The notes: generated by a model not told the origin, from the letters alone. Shown: positions 1 through 6,550, numbered from the stretch's first letter. The stretch is DNA of 12,554 nucleotides from DASRSS01 sp035656335 (GCA_035656335.1 DASRSS010000327.1:1-12554); one strand, 5' to 3'. Translations and numbers: made by a program.

Positions 1-436
1 GATCGTTGCGGTGAAGGCGGCCTGCGGTAACGCGCATCTGAAGGTCATCCTCGAGACCGGCGAACTGGTGACCCTCGACAACGTCCGGCGCGCATCGTGG
101 CTGGCCCTGCTCGCCGGCGGCGACTTCATCAAGACCTCGACCGGCAAGGTGAACCCGGCCGCCCGGCCGCCGGTCGCGCTGGTCATGCTGGAGGCCGCGC
201 GCGACTACTTGACCGCCACCGGGGAGCTGCGCGGCGTGAAGCTCGCCGGCGGGATCCGGACGGCCAAGGAGGCCGTGCGGTACCTGGTGATGGTGAACGA
301 GGTCGCCGGCGACGAGTGGCTGGACCCGACGCTGTTCCGGTTCGGCGCGTCCAGCCTGCTCAACGACCTGCTGCAGCAGCGGCACAAGCTGGCGACCGGC
401 GCCTACGACGGACCCGACTACGTGACGGTGGACTGA
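1..436 (+). CDS. deoC: Deoxyribose-phosphate aldolase, 3' part (5' end outside window)
   Basis: Cytosolic class I aldolase that splits 2-deoxy-D-ribose 5-phosphate into glyceraldehyde 3-phosphate and acetaldehyde, the last step of deoxynucleoside breakdown. The reading frame is open from base 2, giving 144 residues of the C-terminal part. Visible motifs: KAACG and LKVILETGEL near the start; FIKTSTGK, whose first Lys (codon at 131) is the Schiff-base lysine; and VKLAGGIRT with the second active-site Lys (codon at 239). The long tail, with GDEWLDPTLFRFGASSLLND, resembles the roughly 320-residue animal-type enzymes rather than the short roughly 220-residue bacterial form. It ends in TGA two bases before the next start, so it is the upstream member of an operon with two aldehyde dehydrogenase-like genes. 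Family assignment is firm; the N-terminus cannot be judged. Confidence 0.95.
   Translation, partial: IVAVKAACGNAHLKVILETGELVTLDNVRRASWLALLAGGDFIKTSTGKVNPAARPPVALVMLEAARDYLTATGELRGVKLAGGIRTAKEAVRYLVMVNEVAGDEWLDPTLFRFGASSLLNDLLQQRHKLATGAYDGPDYVTVD
427..432 (+). promoter_or_regulatory. Ribosome binding site of the aldehyde dehydrogenase gene
   Basis: GGTGGA lies inside the last codons of deoC, six bases before the ATG at 439. It supports that start and indicates translation coupled to deoC. Confidence 0.6.
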
Positions 437-438
437 TC

Positions 439-1878
439 ATGGACAAGTTTGTGTACGCCCCGGCGCCCGAGTCGCGTGACATCGCGCGGCTGAAGCCGAG
501 CTACCAGATCTTCGTCGACGGGCAGTTCCGCGACGGCGCCGGCGAGGCGGTCAAGACGATCAACCCGGCGGACGAGTCGCCGCTGGCCGAGGTGGCCGAG
601 GCCGGCCCGTCCGACGTGCAGGACGCGGTGCGCGCCGCCCGCCGCGCGTTCGGTCCGTGGTCGACGCTGCCGGCGCGCGAACGCGGCAAGTACCTGTTCC
701 GCATCGCGCGCGCGATCCAGGAGCGGGGCCGCGAGCTGGCCGTGCTCGAGTCGCTGGACAACGGCAAGCCGATCCGCGAGTCGCGCGACGTGGACGTCCC
801 CACCGCGGCGGCGCACTTCTTCTACTACGCCGGCTGGGCGGACAAGCTCGGCTACGCGGGCTTCGGCCCCGACCCGAAGCCGGTCGGCGTCGCGGGCCAG
901 ATCATCCCGTGGAACTTCCCGCTGCTGATGGCCGCGTGGAAGATCGCGCCCGCGCTGGCGTGCGGGAACACGGTGGTGCTCAAGCCGGCCGAGACGACGC
1001 CGCTGACCGCGCTGGTGCTGGCCGAGATCATCGCCGAGGCGGACCTGCCGCCGGGCGTGGTGAACGTGCTCGCGGGCGGTCCGGCGATCGGCGAGGCGAT
1101 CGTGGACCGGGCCGCGACCGGCGAGATCGACAAGATCGCGTTCACCGGGTCGACCGAGGTCGGCAAGATCATTCAGCGCCGGCTCGCCGGCACGTCCGCG
1201 CGGCTGTCGCTGGAACTGGGCGGCAAGGCGGCGAACATCGTGTTCGACGACGCGCCGCTGGACCAGGCGGTCGAGGGCATCGTCAACGGGATCTTCTTCA
1301 ACCAGGGCCAGGTGTGCTGCGCCGGTTCGCGGCTGCTGGTGCAGGAGTCGGTGGCCGACGAGCTGGTCGCGTCGCTGCAGCGCCGGCTCGGCACGCTGCG
1401 CGTCGGCGACCCGCTGGACAAGAACACCGACGTCGGCGCGATCAACTCCGCCGCGCAGCTGGCGAAGATCCGCGAGCTGGCCGACTCCGGGGTCGCGGAG
1501 GGCGCGACGCGCTGGTCGCCGCCGTGCGAGCTGCCCGAGCGCGGCTACTGGTTCGTCCCGACCGTGTTCACCGACGTGTCGCAGGCGCACCGGATCGCGC
1601 GCGAGGAGATCTTCGGACCGGTGCTGTCGGTGCTCACGTTCCGCACCCCGGACGAGGCGATCGCGAAGGCGAACAACACCCCGTACGGGCTGTCGGCGGG
1701 CGTGTGGACGGAGAAGGGCTCGCGGATCCTGTCGATGGCCTCGCGGCTGCGCGCGGGCGTGGTGTGGGCGAACACGTTCAACCGCTTCGATCCGACGTCG
1801 CCGTTCGGCGGCTACAAGGAGTCCGGCTTCGGCCGGGAGGGCGGACGGCACGGGCTGGAGGCGTACCTCGATGTCTGA
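439..1878 (+). CDS. NAD(P)-dependent aldehyde dehydrogenase, catalytic half of a split ALDH16
   Basis: Cytosolic enzyme of 479 residues that oxidises an aldehyde to a carboxylic acid. All catalytic parts are present: PWNF with Asn159, VVLKPAE with cofactor-binding Lys182 and Glu185, ELGGK with general-base Glu259, FFNQGQVCCAGSR with nucleophile Cys293, and EIFGP with Glu390. The ATG at 439 is two bases after the deoC stop and has GGTGGA upstream, so it is the preferred start. The C-terminal signature FDPTSPFGGYKESGFGREGG and the gene that follows match the layout of the ALDH16 family, whose first domain is a full dehydrogenase. Given the deoC neighbour, acetaldehyde is the likely substrate (inference). 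Enzyme class is certain; ALDH16 membership is likely. Confidence 0.95.
   Translation: MDKFVYAPAPESRDIARLKPSYQIFVDGQFRDGAGEAVKTINPADESPLAEVAEAGPSDVQDAVRAARRAFGPWSTLPARERGKYLFRIARAIQERGRELAVLESLDNGKPIRESRDVDVPTAAAHFFYYAGWADKLGYAGFGPDPKPVGVAGQIIPWNFPLLMAAWKIAPALACGNTVVLKPAETTPLTALVLAEIIAEADLPPGVVNVLAGGPAIGEAIVDRAATGEIDKIAFTGSTEVGKIIQRRLAGTSARLSLELGGKAANIVFDDAPLDQAVEGIVNGIFFNQGQVCCAGSRLLVQESVADELVASLQRRLGTLRVGDPLDKNTDVGAINSAAQLAKIRELADSGVAEGATRWSPPCELPERGYWFVPTVFTDVSQAHRIAREEIFGPVLSVLTFRTPDEAIAKANNTPYGLSAGVWTEKGSRILSMASRLRAGVVWANTFNRFDPTSPFGGYKESGFGREGGRHGLEAYLDV
1857..1861 (+). promoter_or_regulatory. Ribosome binding site of the second ALDH-like gene
   Basis: GGAGG, nine bases before ATG 1871, lies inside the 3' end of the upstream dehydrogenase gene. 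It favours ATG 1871 over the in-frame ATG at 1883 and argues that the second protein is made separately rather than by frameshifting. Confidence 0.7.
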
Positions 1879-2746
1879 GGCGATGGACGGGCAGCGGCTG
1901 CGCGTGCGCAAGACGTACAAGCTGTACCTGGGCGGGGCGTTCCCGCGCTCGGAGTCGGGGCGCTCGTACCCGGTGGAGTCCGCGTCCGGCGAGCTGCTCG
2001 CGCACGCCGCGCAGGCCTCGCGCAAGGACGTCCGCGATGCCGTGGTGGCGGCGCGGTCGGCGTTCGCAGGCTGGTCCGGCGCGACGGCGTACAACCGCGG
2101 CCAGGTGCTGTACCGCGTCGCCGAGCTGCTGGACGGCCGGCGCGACCAGTTCGCGGCCGAGGTCGCGGCCGCGGAGGGCGTGTCGGACGCCGCGGCCTCG
2201 CGGCAGGTGGCGGACGCGATTGACCGCTGGGTGTACTACGCCGGCTGGGCGGACAAGTACGCGCAGGTCGTCGGCGGCACCAACCCGGTTGCCGGGCCGT
2301 ACTTCAACTTTTCGTTGCCGGAGCCGACGGGTGTCGTCGGCGTGATCGCGCCGCAGGACTCCTCGCTGCTCGGGCTGGTGTCCGTGCTCGCGCCGGTGCT
2401 CACGACCGGCAACACGGCGGTCGTGCTCGCCTCACAGGCCCGTCCGCTGCCGGCCGTCTCGCTGACCGAGGTGCTGGCGACGTCCGACGTCCCCGGCGGC
2501 GTGGTGAACGTGCTGACCGGGTTCACCGCCGAGCTGGCGCCGTGGCTGGCCGCGCACCGGGACGTGAACGCGATCGACCTGACCGGTGCGGATCCGGCTG
2601 CGCGCGGTGCGCTGGCCGAGGCCGCGGCGGACAACGTGAAGCGCGTCTTCGTGCCGCGCGAGGTGGACTGGGCGGCCGACCCGGGCACGTCCCGGCTCGG
2701 GGCGTTCGTGGAGACCAAGACGGTCTGGCACCCCATCGGCGTCTGA
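1871..2746 (+). CDS. ALDH16 C-terminal-type pseudo-dehydrogenase (cysteine-free)
   Basis: A 291-residue protein with an aldehyde-dehydrogenase NAD-binding fold but no catalytic domain. It contains no cysteine, so there is no nucleophile. The usual PWNF is PQDS (residues 161-164), the Lys of VLKPAE is Ala187, and ELGGK is absent. It is about 60 percent of normal family length, but it is not a random truncation: codon use is normal, there are no internal stops, and its last ten residues (TKTVWHPIGV) resemble the C-terminus of ALDH16 proteins as I remember them (TKALWLPMGD in the human protein). ALDH16 carries just such a second, inactive domain. The start overlaps the upstream gene by eight bases and has its own GGAGG. 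Likely role: structural or regulatory partner of the upstream enzyme (inference). It ends five bases before the minus-strand remnant at 2752. Confidence 0.85.
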   Translation: MSEAMDGQRLRVRKTYKLYLGGAFPRSESGRSYPVESASGELLAHAAQASRKDVRDAVVAARSAFAGWSGATAYNRGQVLYRVAELLDGRRDQFAAEVAAAEGVSDAAASRQVADAIDRWVYYAGWADKYAQVVGGTNPVAGPYFNFSLPEPTGVVGVIAPQDSSLLGLVSVLAPVLTTGNTAVVLASQARPLPAVSLTEVLATSDVPGGVVNVLTGFTAELAPWLAAHRDVNAIDLTGADPAARGALAEAAADNVKRVFVPREVDWAADPGTSRLGAFVETKTVWHPIGV

Positions 2747-2751
2747 TCGCG

Positions 2752-3041
2752 TCAGGTCGCGTCGTCCCAGCGTCGGTCCCAGTACGGCTCGGGGTACACC
2801 TCGAAGCGACGGCGGAAGGTGTACTTCGGGACGACCGGATCGTCCAGACTCCAGGCGATCTTGCCCCAGCCCCACCAGTCCGGATCCCAGATCTTCAGCG
2901 GACTGGTCACCCGGTTCCAGGGCAGGTGCGCCGGGAAGTGCCGGCCAGCGCGGCGAGCTCCCGCTGGCTGAGCCGGCGCGCGTACCGCACAGCGCGCAGG
3001 AGTTCGGCCGCGTCGATGCGGTGCGGCCCGGCGGCATCCAT
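2752..3041 (-). pseudogene. Internally deleted XRE-type helix-turn-helix gene remnant
   Basis: Two pieces of what looks like one DNA-binding protein lie in different frames. The upstream piece (about 3041 down to 2945) begins at ATG 3041 and reads AAELLRAVRYARRLSQREL then AALAG, the first helices of an XRE/Cro-type domain; it then runs out of frame to a stop near 2907. The downstream piece (about 2947 down to the TGA at 2752-2754) reads AGRHFPAHLPWNRVTSPLKI and continues with a tryptophan-rich stretch including WDPDWWGWGKIAW, then YTFRRRFEVYPEPYWDRRWD. Its codons end almost always in G or C, which supports former coding. Intact actinobacterial homologues, as I recall them, have tens of residues between these parts. 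The rest of the DNA-binding domain, including most of its recognition region, is missing, so the gene is probably dead. Confidence 0.6.
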
Positions 3042-3195
3042 GCGGCCGACCCTGCCGTGGAGGGCATCCGATGCGCTACCGCCGGGCGGCATCTGTGGAC
3101 GACACGCCGTCTGTGGAGGGCGCGTTGCCCTGTGGATCGGCCGTCGCCCGGTGGCGAGCACGTCGCTCGGCGGGATCGGGGTATGCGCTCGAAAC

Positions 3196-3224
3196 AATGG
3201 TGGTCTGCCAGCAGATCTGCGGGC
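3196..3224 (-). repeat. Dispersed repeat, inverted copy
   Basis: 29 bases matching the reverse complement of 3598-3626 at 26 positions. It contains the perfect 10-base palindrome GCAGATCTGC (3211-3220); the other copies have GCCGATCAGC at the equivalent place, so the GC-N-GATC-N-GC frame is kept despite substitutions. Confidence 0.7.
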
Positions 3225-3303
3225 GGCAGAATCCGGACGGTCCAGGCACAGGCCGGCCACCAACCAGCACGCCCTGAAGCCACGGCCCCAGACGACCGAG
3301 CAG

Positions 3304-3360
3304 GGCACGACCCAGCCGACCGGACGCGGCACGACCCAGCCGACGGGCGGAGCACGACCC
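3304..3360 (+). repeat. Short tandem repeat, 23-24 base unit
   Basis: GGCACGACCCAGCCGAC occurs identically at 3304-3320 and 3328-3344, and a shortened third unit (GCACGACCC) follows at 3352-3360. Spacings are 24 and 23 bases. A weaker relative (GGCACAACCCCGAC) lies near 3457. No function is evident. Confidence 0.75.
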
Positions 3361-3417
3361 GGCGAAGCCAGCGGCAGCTCGTGCCGGCGCACGGCGCGGC
3401 TCTGACCCGTCGGGCAG

Positions 3418-3509
3418 CAGCTCGCCGAGGTCAGACGGCCGGGTACGGCACAACCCCGACAACGGGCAGAGGCACGTCCCAGGCCAAGCTGACCTCGGCC
3501 AGCGAGCAG
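3418..3509. repeat. Imperfect inverted repeat
   Basis: GCCGAGGTCAG (3424-3434) is exactly complementary to CTGACCTCGGC (3489-3499), and similarity extends outward through GCTCGC/GCGAGC with a small gap. The arms are separated by about 54 bases, too far for a simple terminator. Confidence 0.5.
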
Positions 3510-3567
3510 CCGCACGCCGACTCGTCGCCGAGAGCGAAGGACAACGCGCGGACGTGTCGTCGACGCG

Positions 3568-3592
3568 CACGTCGACCGGTTAGCCTCGCGGC
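3568..3592 (+). repeat. Upstream duplicate of the promoter-like segment of the 3744 gene
   Basis: 25 bases matching 3718-3742 at 21 positions, starting with CACGTCGACCGG and containing a TAGCCT hexamer (3581-3586) where the downstream copy has TAGGTT. No ATG follows at the matching place, so it looks like a decayed copy of the gene's start region. Confidence 0.55.
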
Positions 3593-3637
3593 GCACTGCC
3601 CGCCGATCAGCAGGCAGACCACCATTACCCGGCGCAC
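3593..3637 (+). repeat. Dispersed repeat, direct copy A
   Basis: 45 bases identical at 41 positions to 3662-3706, offset 69 bases. The core 3598-3625 is identical in both and contains GCCGATCAGC, an imperfect palindrome around GATC. The inverted copy at 3196-3224 matches the same core. Confidence 0.8.
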
Positions 3638-3661
3638 CTAGCCCGGTCAGGGCCGTCGACA

Positions 3662-3706
3662 GCACCGCCCGCCGATCAGCAGGCAGACCACCATCGCCCG
3701 GCACAC
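3662..3706 (+). repeat. Dispersed repeat, direct copy B
   Basis: Second direct copy, ending 37 bases before the start codon at 3744 and just upstream of its promoter-like hexamer. This places it where an operator or activator site would lie, though nothing shows that a protein binds. Confidence 0.8.
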
Positions 3707-3730
3707 GCCTGCCGCTTCACGTCGACCGGG

Positions 3731-3736
3731 TAGGTT
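3731..3736 (+). promoter_or_regulatory. Probable -10 element of a leaderless promoter for the 3744 gene
   Basis: TAGGTT fits the actinobacterial TANNNT -10 consensus and lies seven bases before the ATG at 3744. There is no Shine-Dalgarno sequence in between, so transcription would begin at or next to the start codon. No clear -35 box is visible. Confidence 0.5.
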
Positions 3737-3743
3737 CGCAGCC

Positions 3744-4790
3744 ATGACGAGCTCGCCCGGCGCCGAAGCCGCGATCATCCCGATCACGCTGACCGTCAAC
3801 GGCCGCATCGGCCTGACCCTGTGGGCACCGCCGTGGGAGGACGAGGACGGCGAGGAGTGGCAGGGCTTCCTCGGCGACGGCGCGAAGATCCTGCTCTACC
3901 CGAGCGCGCGTGAGCTGGCCGCGTTCATCGCGTCCGGCGAGGAGAACGACCTGTCCGATCACCCCGCGTGGGGACGGATCCAGAAGCTGACTCCGGACGA
4001 GCTCCGTCCGAGCAGTGAGGACGCGTACGACCTCGACGCCGTGTACGAGTGGGCGGCCAGCGAGCCCGACCCGCTTGTGGTGTCGGCGCTGGCGAACGTG
4101 GTCGACATGACCGCGAAGATCGCCGACTGCTGCGACGACGGTGGCCTGCGCCGGCTGGTGGAGAACACGCCGGCGTACGCGCTGCTCGTCGACGAGGACG
4201 TCAGCTATCAGGGCAAGGAGGGCCGGCGGGCCTGGAACGAGCTGGGCGACACCATCGCCGAGACGTGGGAGCGGGCGATCTCGCGCGTCGCGTCGTGGCT
4301 GTCGTGGCAGGGCGACTTCTCGCACAGCGACCTCGGCGCCGAGACGATCTGGGACCGCATCGGCGCCGAGCCGATCGAGATCAAGCTGTCCGACGCCACG
4401 TATCTGACGGTGCGGGGATATGTCGCCATCGATGCCGAGGACCAGGAGCCGAGCGCCGCGTTCATCGGCAGCGGGGACACGGTCGTCGTGTTCACCGAGG
4501 TGGCCGACCTGGCGCGCTACTGCCGCACGGCCACCGACCACGCGCTGCGCAAGCTGGAGTGGTGGACGCAGCTGGCCGACGTCAGCGACGACAACACGTT
4601 CGCGCCCGGCTTGGACGCCAGCTACGACCTGCGCAAGCCGTCCGCCGGCGGGGCCGAGCTGCTGCGCGAGCTGGTCGCGTTCTGCGATCTCGCGGCCGAC
4701 ACGTCGGTGCTCGACGGACCGTCGGTGAACGCCGACGACTGGCGCGAGCTGGTCGGCGAGGTAGCGAGCTGCTTCGACCTGCAGGACTGA
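3744..4790 (+). CDS. Conserved acidic actinobacterial protein with an internal duplication; function unknown
   Basis: A 348-residue, strongly acidic soluble protein without signal peptide or membrane segment. The N-terminal motif TLWAPPWEDEDGEEW (25-39) is one I associate with a conserved actinobacterial family often labelled 'primosomal protein'; I know of no experiment supporting that label. The protein appears to be two related halves. Residues 31-97 (GFLGDGAKILLY, ELAAF, AYDL) align with 229-295 (AFIGSGDTVVVF, DLARY, SYDL), and AWNELGDTIAETWE (163-176) resembles DDWRELVGEVASCF near residues 331-344. The second half is about 30 residues shorter in its middle. ATG 3744 is chosen because a TAGGTT hexamer sits seven bases upstream and the acidic family-like sequence begins soon after. 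It stands alone and converges with glpD across 24 bases. Confidence 0.85.
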   Translation: MTSSPGAEAAIIPITLTVNGRIGLTLWAPPWEDEDGEEWQGFLGDGAKILLYPSARELAAFIASGEENDLSDHPAWGRIQKLTPDELRPSSEDAYDLDAVYEWAASEPDPLVVSALANVVDMTAKIADCCDDGGLRRLVENTPAYALLVDEDVSYQGKEGRRAWNELGDTIAETWERAISRVASWLSWQGDFSHSDLGAETIWDRIGAEPIEIKLSDATYLTVRGYVAIDAEDQEPSAAFIGSGDTVVVFTEVADLARYCRTATDHALRKLEWWTQLADVSDDNTFAPGLDASYDLRKPSAGGAELLRELVAFCDLAADTSVLDGPSVNADDWRELVGEVASCFDLQD

Positions 4791-4814
4791 CCCGCGGCTA
4801 GCGGACTGACCCCA

Positions 4815-6542
4815 CTAGAGGTGGGCGCGGATCTCGGGCGCCGAAGCCCGCGCCTCGTCCGCCTCGGCGTCGTCGTAGCGGTCCTGCGACGCCCGCTCGG
4901 CCTCGACCCGTGCCGTGTAAACCTCCACCTCGCGGCGGCGGCGCTTGCGGTCCCAGCCGAGCACGTCCGCCATCGTCGCGGCGACGGGCTCCGCGCACGC
5001 CACGCCGCGGTGCGGGTACTCGATCGAGATGCGGGTGCGCCGGGTGAGCACGTCCTCCAGATGCAGCGCGCCCTCGTGCGTGACGGCGTACCGGATCTCG
5101 GCGAGCAGGTAATCCGGCGCGTCGGGCACCGGTTCGAGCAGCGCCCGGTCGGACCGCCCCGGGTCGAGCACCTCGCGGATCAGCGATCCGTACCGCTCCA
5201 GCAGGTGCCGCACGCGATGCGGGTGCAGCCCGTACTCCGACGCCAGCGCGTCCGACTGGTTCCGCACCGCGAAGTAACCGTCCGCGCCCAGCAGCGGAAC
5301 GCGATCGGTGCACGACGGCTGCACCAGCTTCGGCAGCTCCTCGGCACCGGAATCGACCGCGTCCGCGGCCATCACGCGATACGTCGTGTACTTGCCGCCG
5401 GCGATCGAGATCAACCCCGGCACGACCCGCGCGACCGCGTGCTCGCGCGACAGCGACGACGTCTCCTCCGACTCACCCGCGAGCAGCGGCCGCAGTCCCG
5501 CGTACACCCCGAGGATGTCCGCGTCCGACAGCGGCGTCACCAGCACGCGGTTCACCCGGTCCAGCAGGTACTCGATGTCCGACCGGGTGGCCGCCGGATG
5601 CGCGAGGTCGAGCTTCCAGTCCGTGTCGGTGGTGCCGATCAACCAGTGCGTCTTCCACGGAATCACGAACAGCACGGACGTCTCGGTGCGCAGGATCAAC
5701 CCCGCGTCGCCGGTGATCTTCTCGCGTGGCACGACGATGTGGACGCCCTTGGACGCCCGCACCTGGAACCGTCCGCGCCCTCCGGACAGCGCCTGGATCC
5801 GGTCCGTCCACACGCCCGTGCAGTTGAGCACGACACCAGCACGGATCAGCGTCTCGCGCCCGTCCTCGGCGTCGCGCACGTGCACCCCCACCACGCGGTC
5901 GGACTCGCGTTCGAGCGCGAACGCCGTCGTCGACGGACGCACCACCGCGCCGTAACGGGCAGCCGTCCGTGCCACGGTCAGCGTGTGCCGGGCGTCGTCG
6001 GTCTGCGCGTCGAAGTAGCGGACGGCGCCCACCAGCGCATCGGGACGCAGGCCGGGGAAGGTGCGCAGCGCCGCGCGCCGGCTCAGGTGCTTCTGGCGCG
6101 GCAGGCTGGAGTGACCGCCGATCGTGTCGTAGAGGGCCAATCCCGTTGCCACGTAAGGGCGTTCCCAGCCGTGATGCGTCACCGGATACAGGAACGGCAC
6201 CGGCTTGACCAGGTGCGGCGCGAGCCGGGTCAGCATCAGCTCCCGCTCGCGCAACGCCTCGCGCACCAGCCCGAACTCGAGCTGCTCCAGGTACCGCAGC
6301 CCGCCGTGGAACAGCTTGGACGAACGGCTGGACGTGCCCGCCCCGAGGTCACGCGACTCGACCAGCGCGACGGACAGCCCGCGGGTGGCCGCGTCCAGGG
6401 CGGCGCCCGCCCCGGTCACGCCGCCGCCGATCACGACCACGTCGAACGGCTGCACGCCGAGCCGGTCCCACGCGGCGGCGCGATACGCGCTGTCCAGCCG
6501 CGCGGCGGCATCACCCGTCGGCATCCCGGTCGGCGCGTCCAC
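4815..6542 (-). CDS. glpD: FAD-dependent glycerol-3-phosphate dehydrogenase
   Basis: Peripheral membrane flavoenzyme that oxidises glycerol 3-phosphate to dihydroxyacetone phosphate and passes electrons to the quinone pool. The 575-residue protein shows the FAD dinucleotide motif DVVVIGGGVTGAG (34-46), followed by ALDAATRGLSVALVE and GTSSRSSKLFHGGLRYLEQ, and the second family signature GGKYTTYR (382-389). A C-terminal alpha-helical domain includes THEGALHLEDVLTRRTR. GTG 6542 is chosen because a TAGCGT hexamer lies eight bases upstream and there is no ribosome binding site for the alternative ATG at 6524, which would remove six residues. It diverges from glpK across 49 bases, so the two glycerol genes share a compact control region. 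No glycerol facilitator gene is in the window. Function is firm; start is moderately sure. Confidence 0.95.
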   Translation of the reverse strand: MDAPTGMPTGDAAARLDSAYRAAAWDRLGVQPFDVVVIGGGVTGAGAALDAATRGLSVALVESRDLGAGTSSRSSKLFHGGLRYLEQLEFGLVREALRERELMLTRLAPHLVKPVPFLYPVTHHGWERPYVATGLALYDTIGGHSSLPRQKHLSRRAALRTFPGLRPDALVGAVRYFDAQTDDARHTLTVARTAARYGAVVRPSTTAFALERESDRVVGVHVRDAEDGRETLIRAGVVLNCTGVWTDRIQALSGGRGRFQVRASKGVHIVVPREKITGDAGLILRTETSVLFVIPWKTHWLIGTTDTDWKLDLAHPAATRSDIEYLLDRVNRVLVTPLSDADILGVYAGLRPLLAGESEETSSLSREHAVARVVPGLISIAGGKYTTYRVMAADAVDSGAEELPKLVQPSCTDRVPLLGADGYFAVRNQSDALASEYGLHPHRVRHLLERYGSLIREVLDPGRSDRALLEPVPDAPDYLLAEIRYAVTHEGALHLEDVLTRRTRISIEYPHRGVACAEPVAATMADVLGWDRKRRRREVEVYTARVEAERASQDRYDDAEADEARASAPEIRAHL

Positions 6543-6550
6543 GCCCTCCG

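Larger units (their letters stand above)
3042..3743. other. Repeat-rich intergenic region without a credible gene
   Basis: About 700 bases in which no frame shows the expected actinobacterial codon pattern; every open frame translates to Arg/Pro/Gly-rich noise. It holds three CTGTGGA motifs (3093-3136), a dispersed repeat in three copies, a 23-24 base tandem repeat, an inverted repeat (3418-3509) and a duplicated promoter-like segment. From 3241 to 3540 I count 15 T against 62 A on the plus strand, a bias not seen in the flanking genes. It could be decayed DNA, a small mobile element remnant or an unannotated RNA; the sequence does not decide. Confidence 0.6.

Noticed and set aside
1883..1885. 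Alternative ATG start for the second ALDH-like gene
   Set aside because: No ribosome binding site at proper distance; GGAGG is ideally placed for ATG 1871.
418..2094. Long open frame (558 codons) antisense to the dehydrogenase gene
   Set aside because: Arg-rich translation without motifs, opposite a gene with complete catalytic signatures; typical of high-GC shadow frames.
3304..3360. Possible CRISPR array
   Set aside because: Units are only 23-24 bases including the gap, two to three copies, no spacers of normal length and no cas genes.
3021..3704. Several open frames of 68-265 codons on both strands in the repeat region
   Set aside because: Codon third positions lack the G/C preference of the flanking genes and translations follow the repeats (for example GTTQPTGRGTTQPTG, NGGLPADRRAV).
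4791..4825. Possible bidirectional terminator between the 3744 gene and glpD
   Set aside because: Only two tiny stems (CCGC/GCGG and CCCAC/GTGGG) of 4-5 pairs, with no T-run; the second overlaps the glpD stop.
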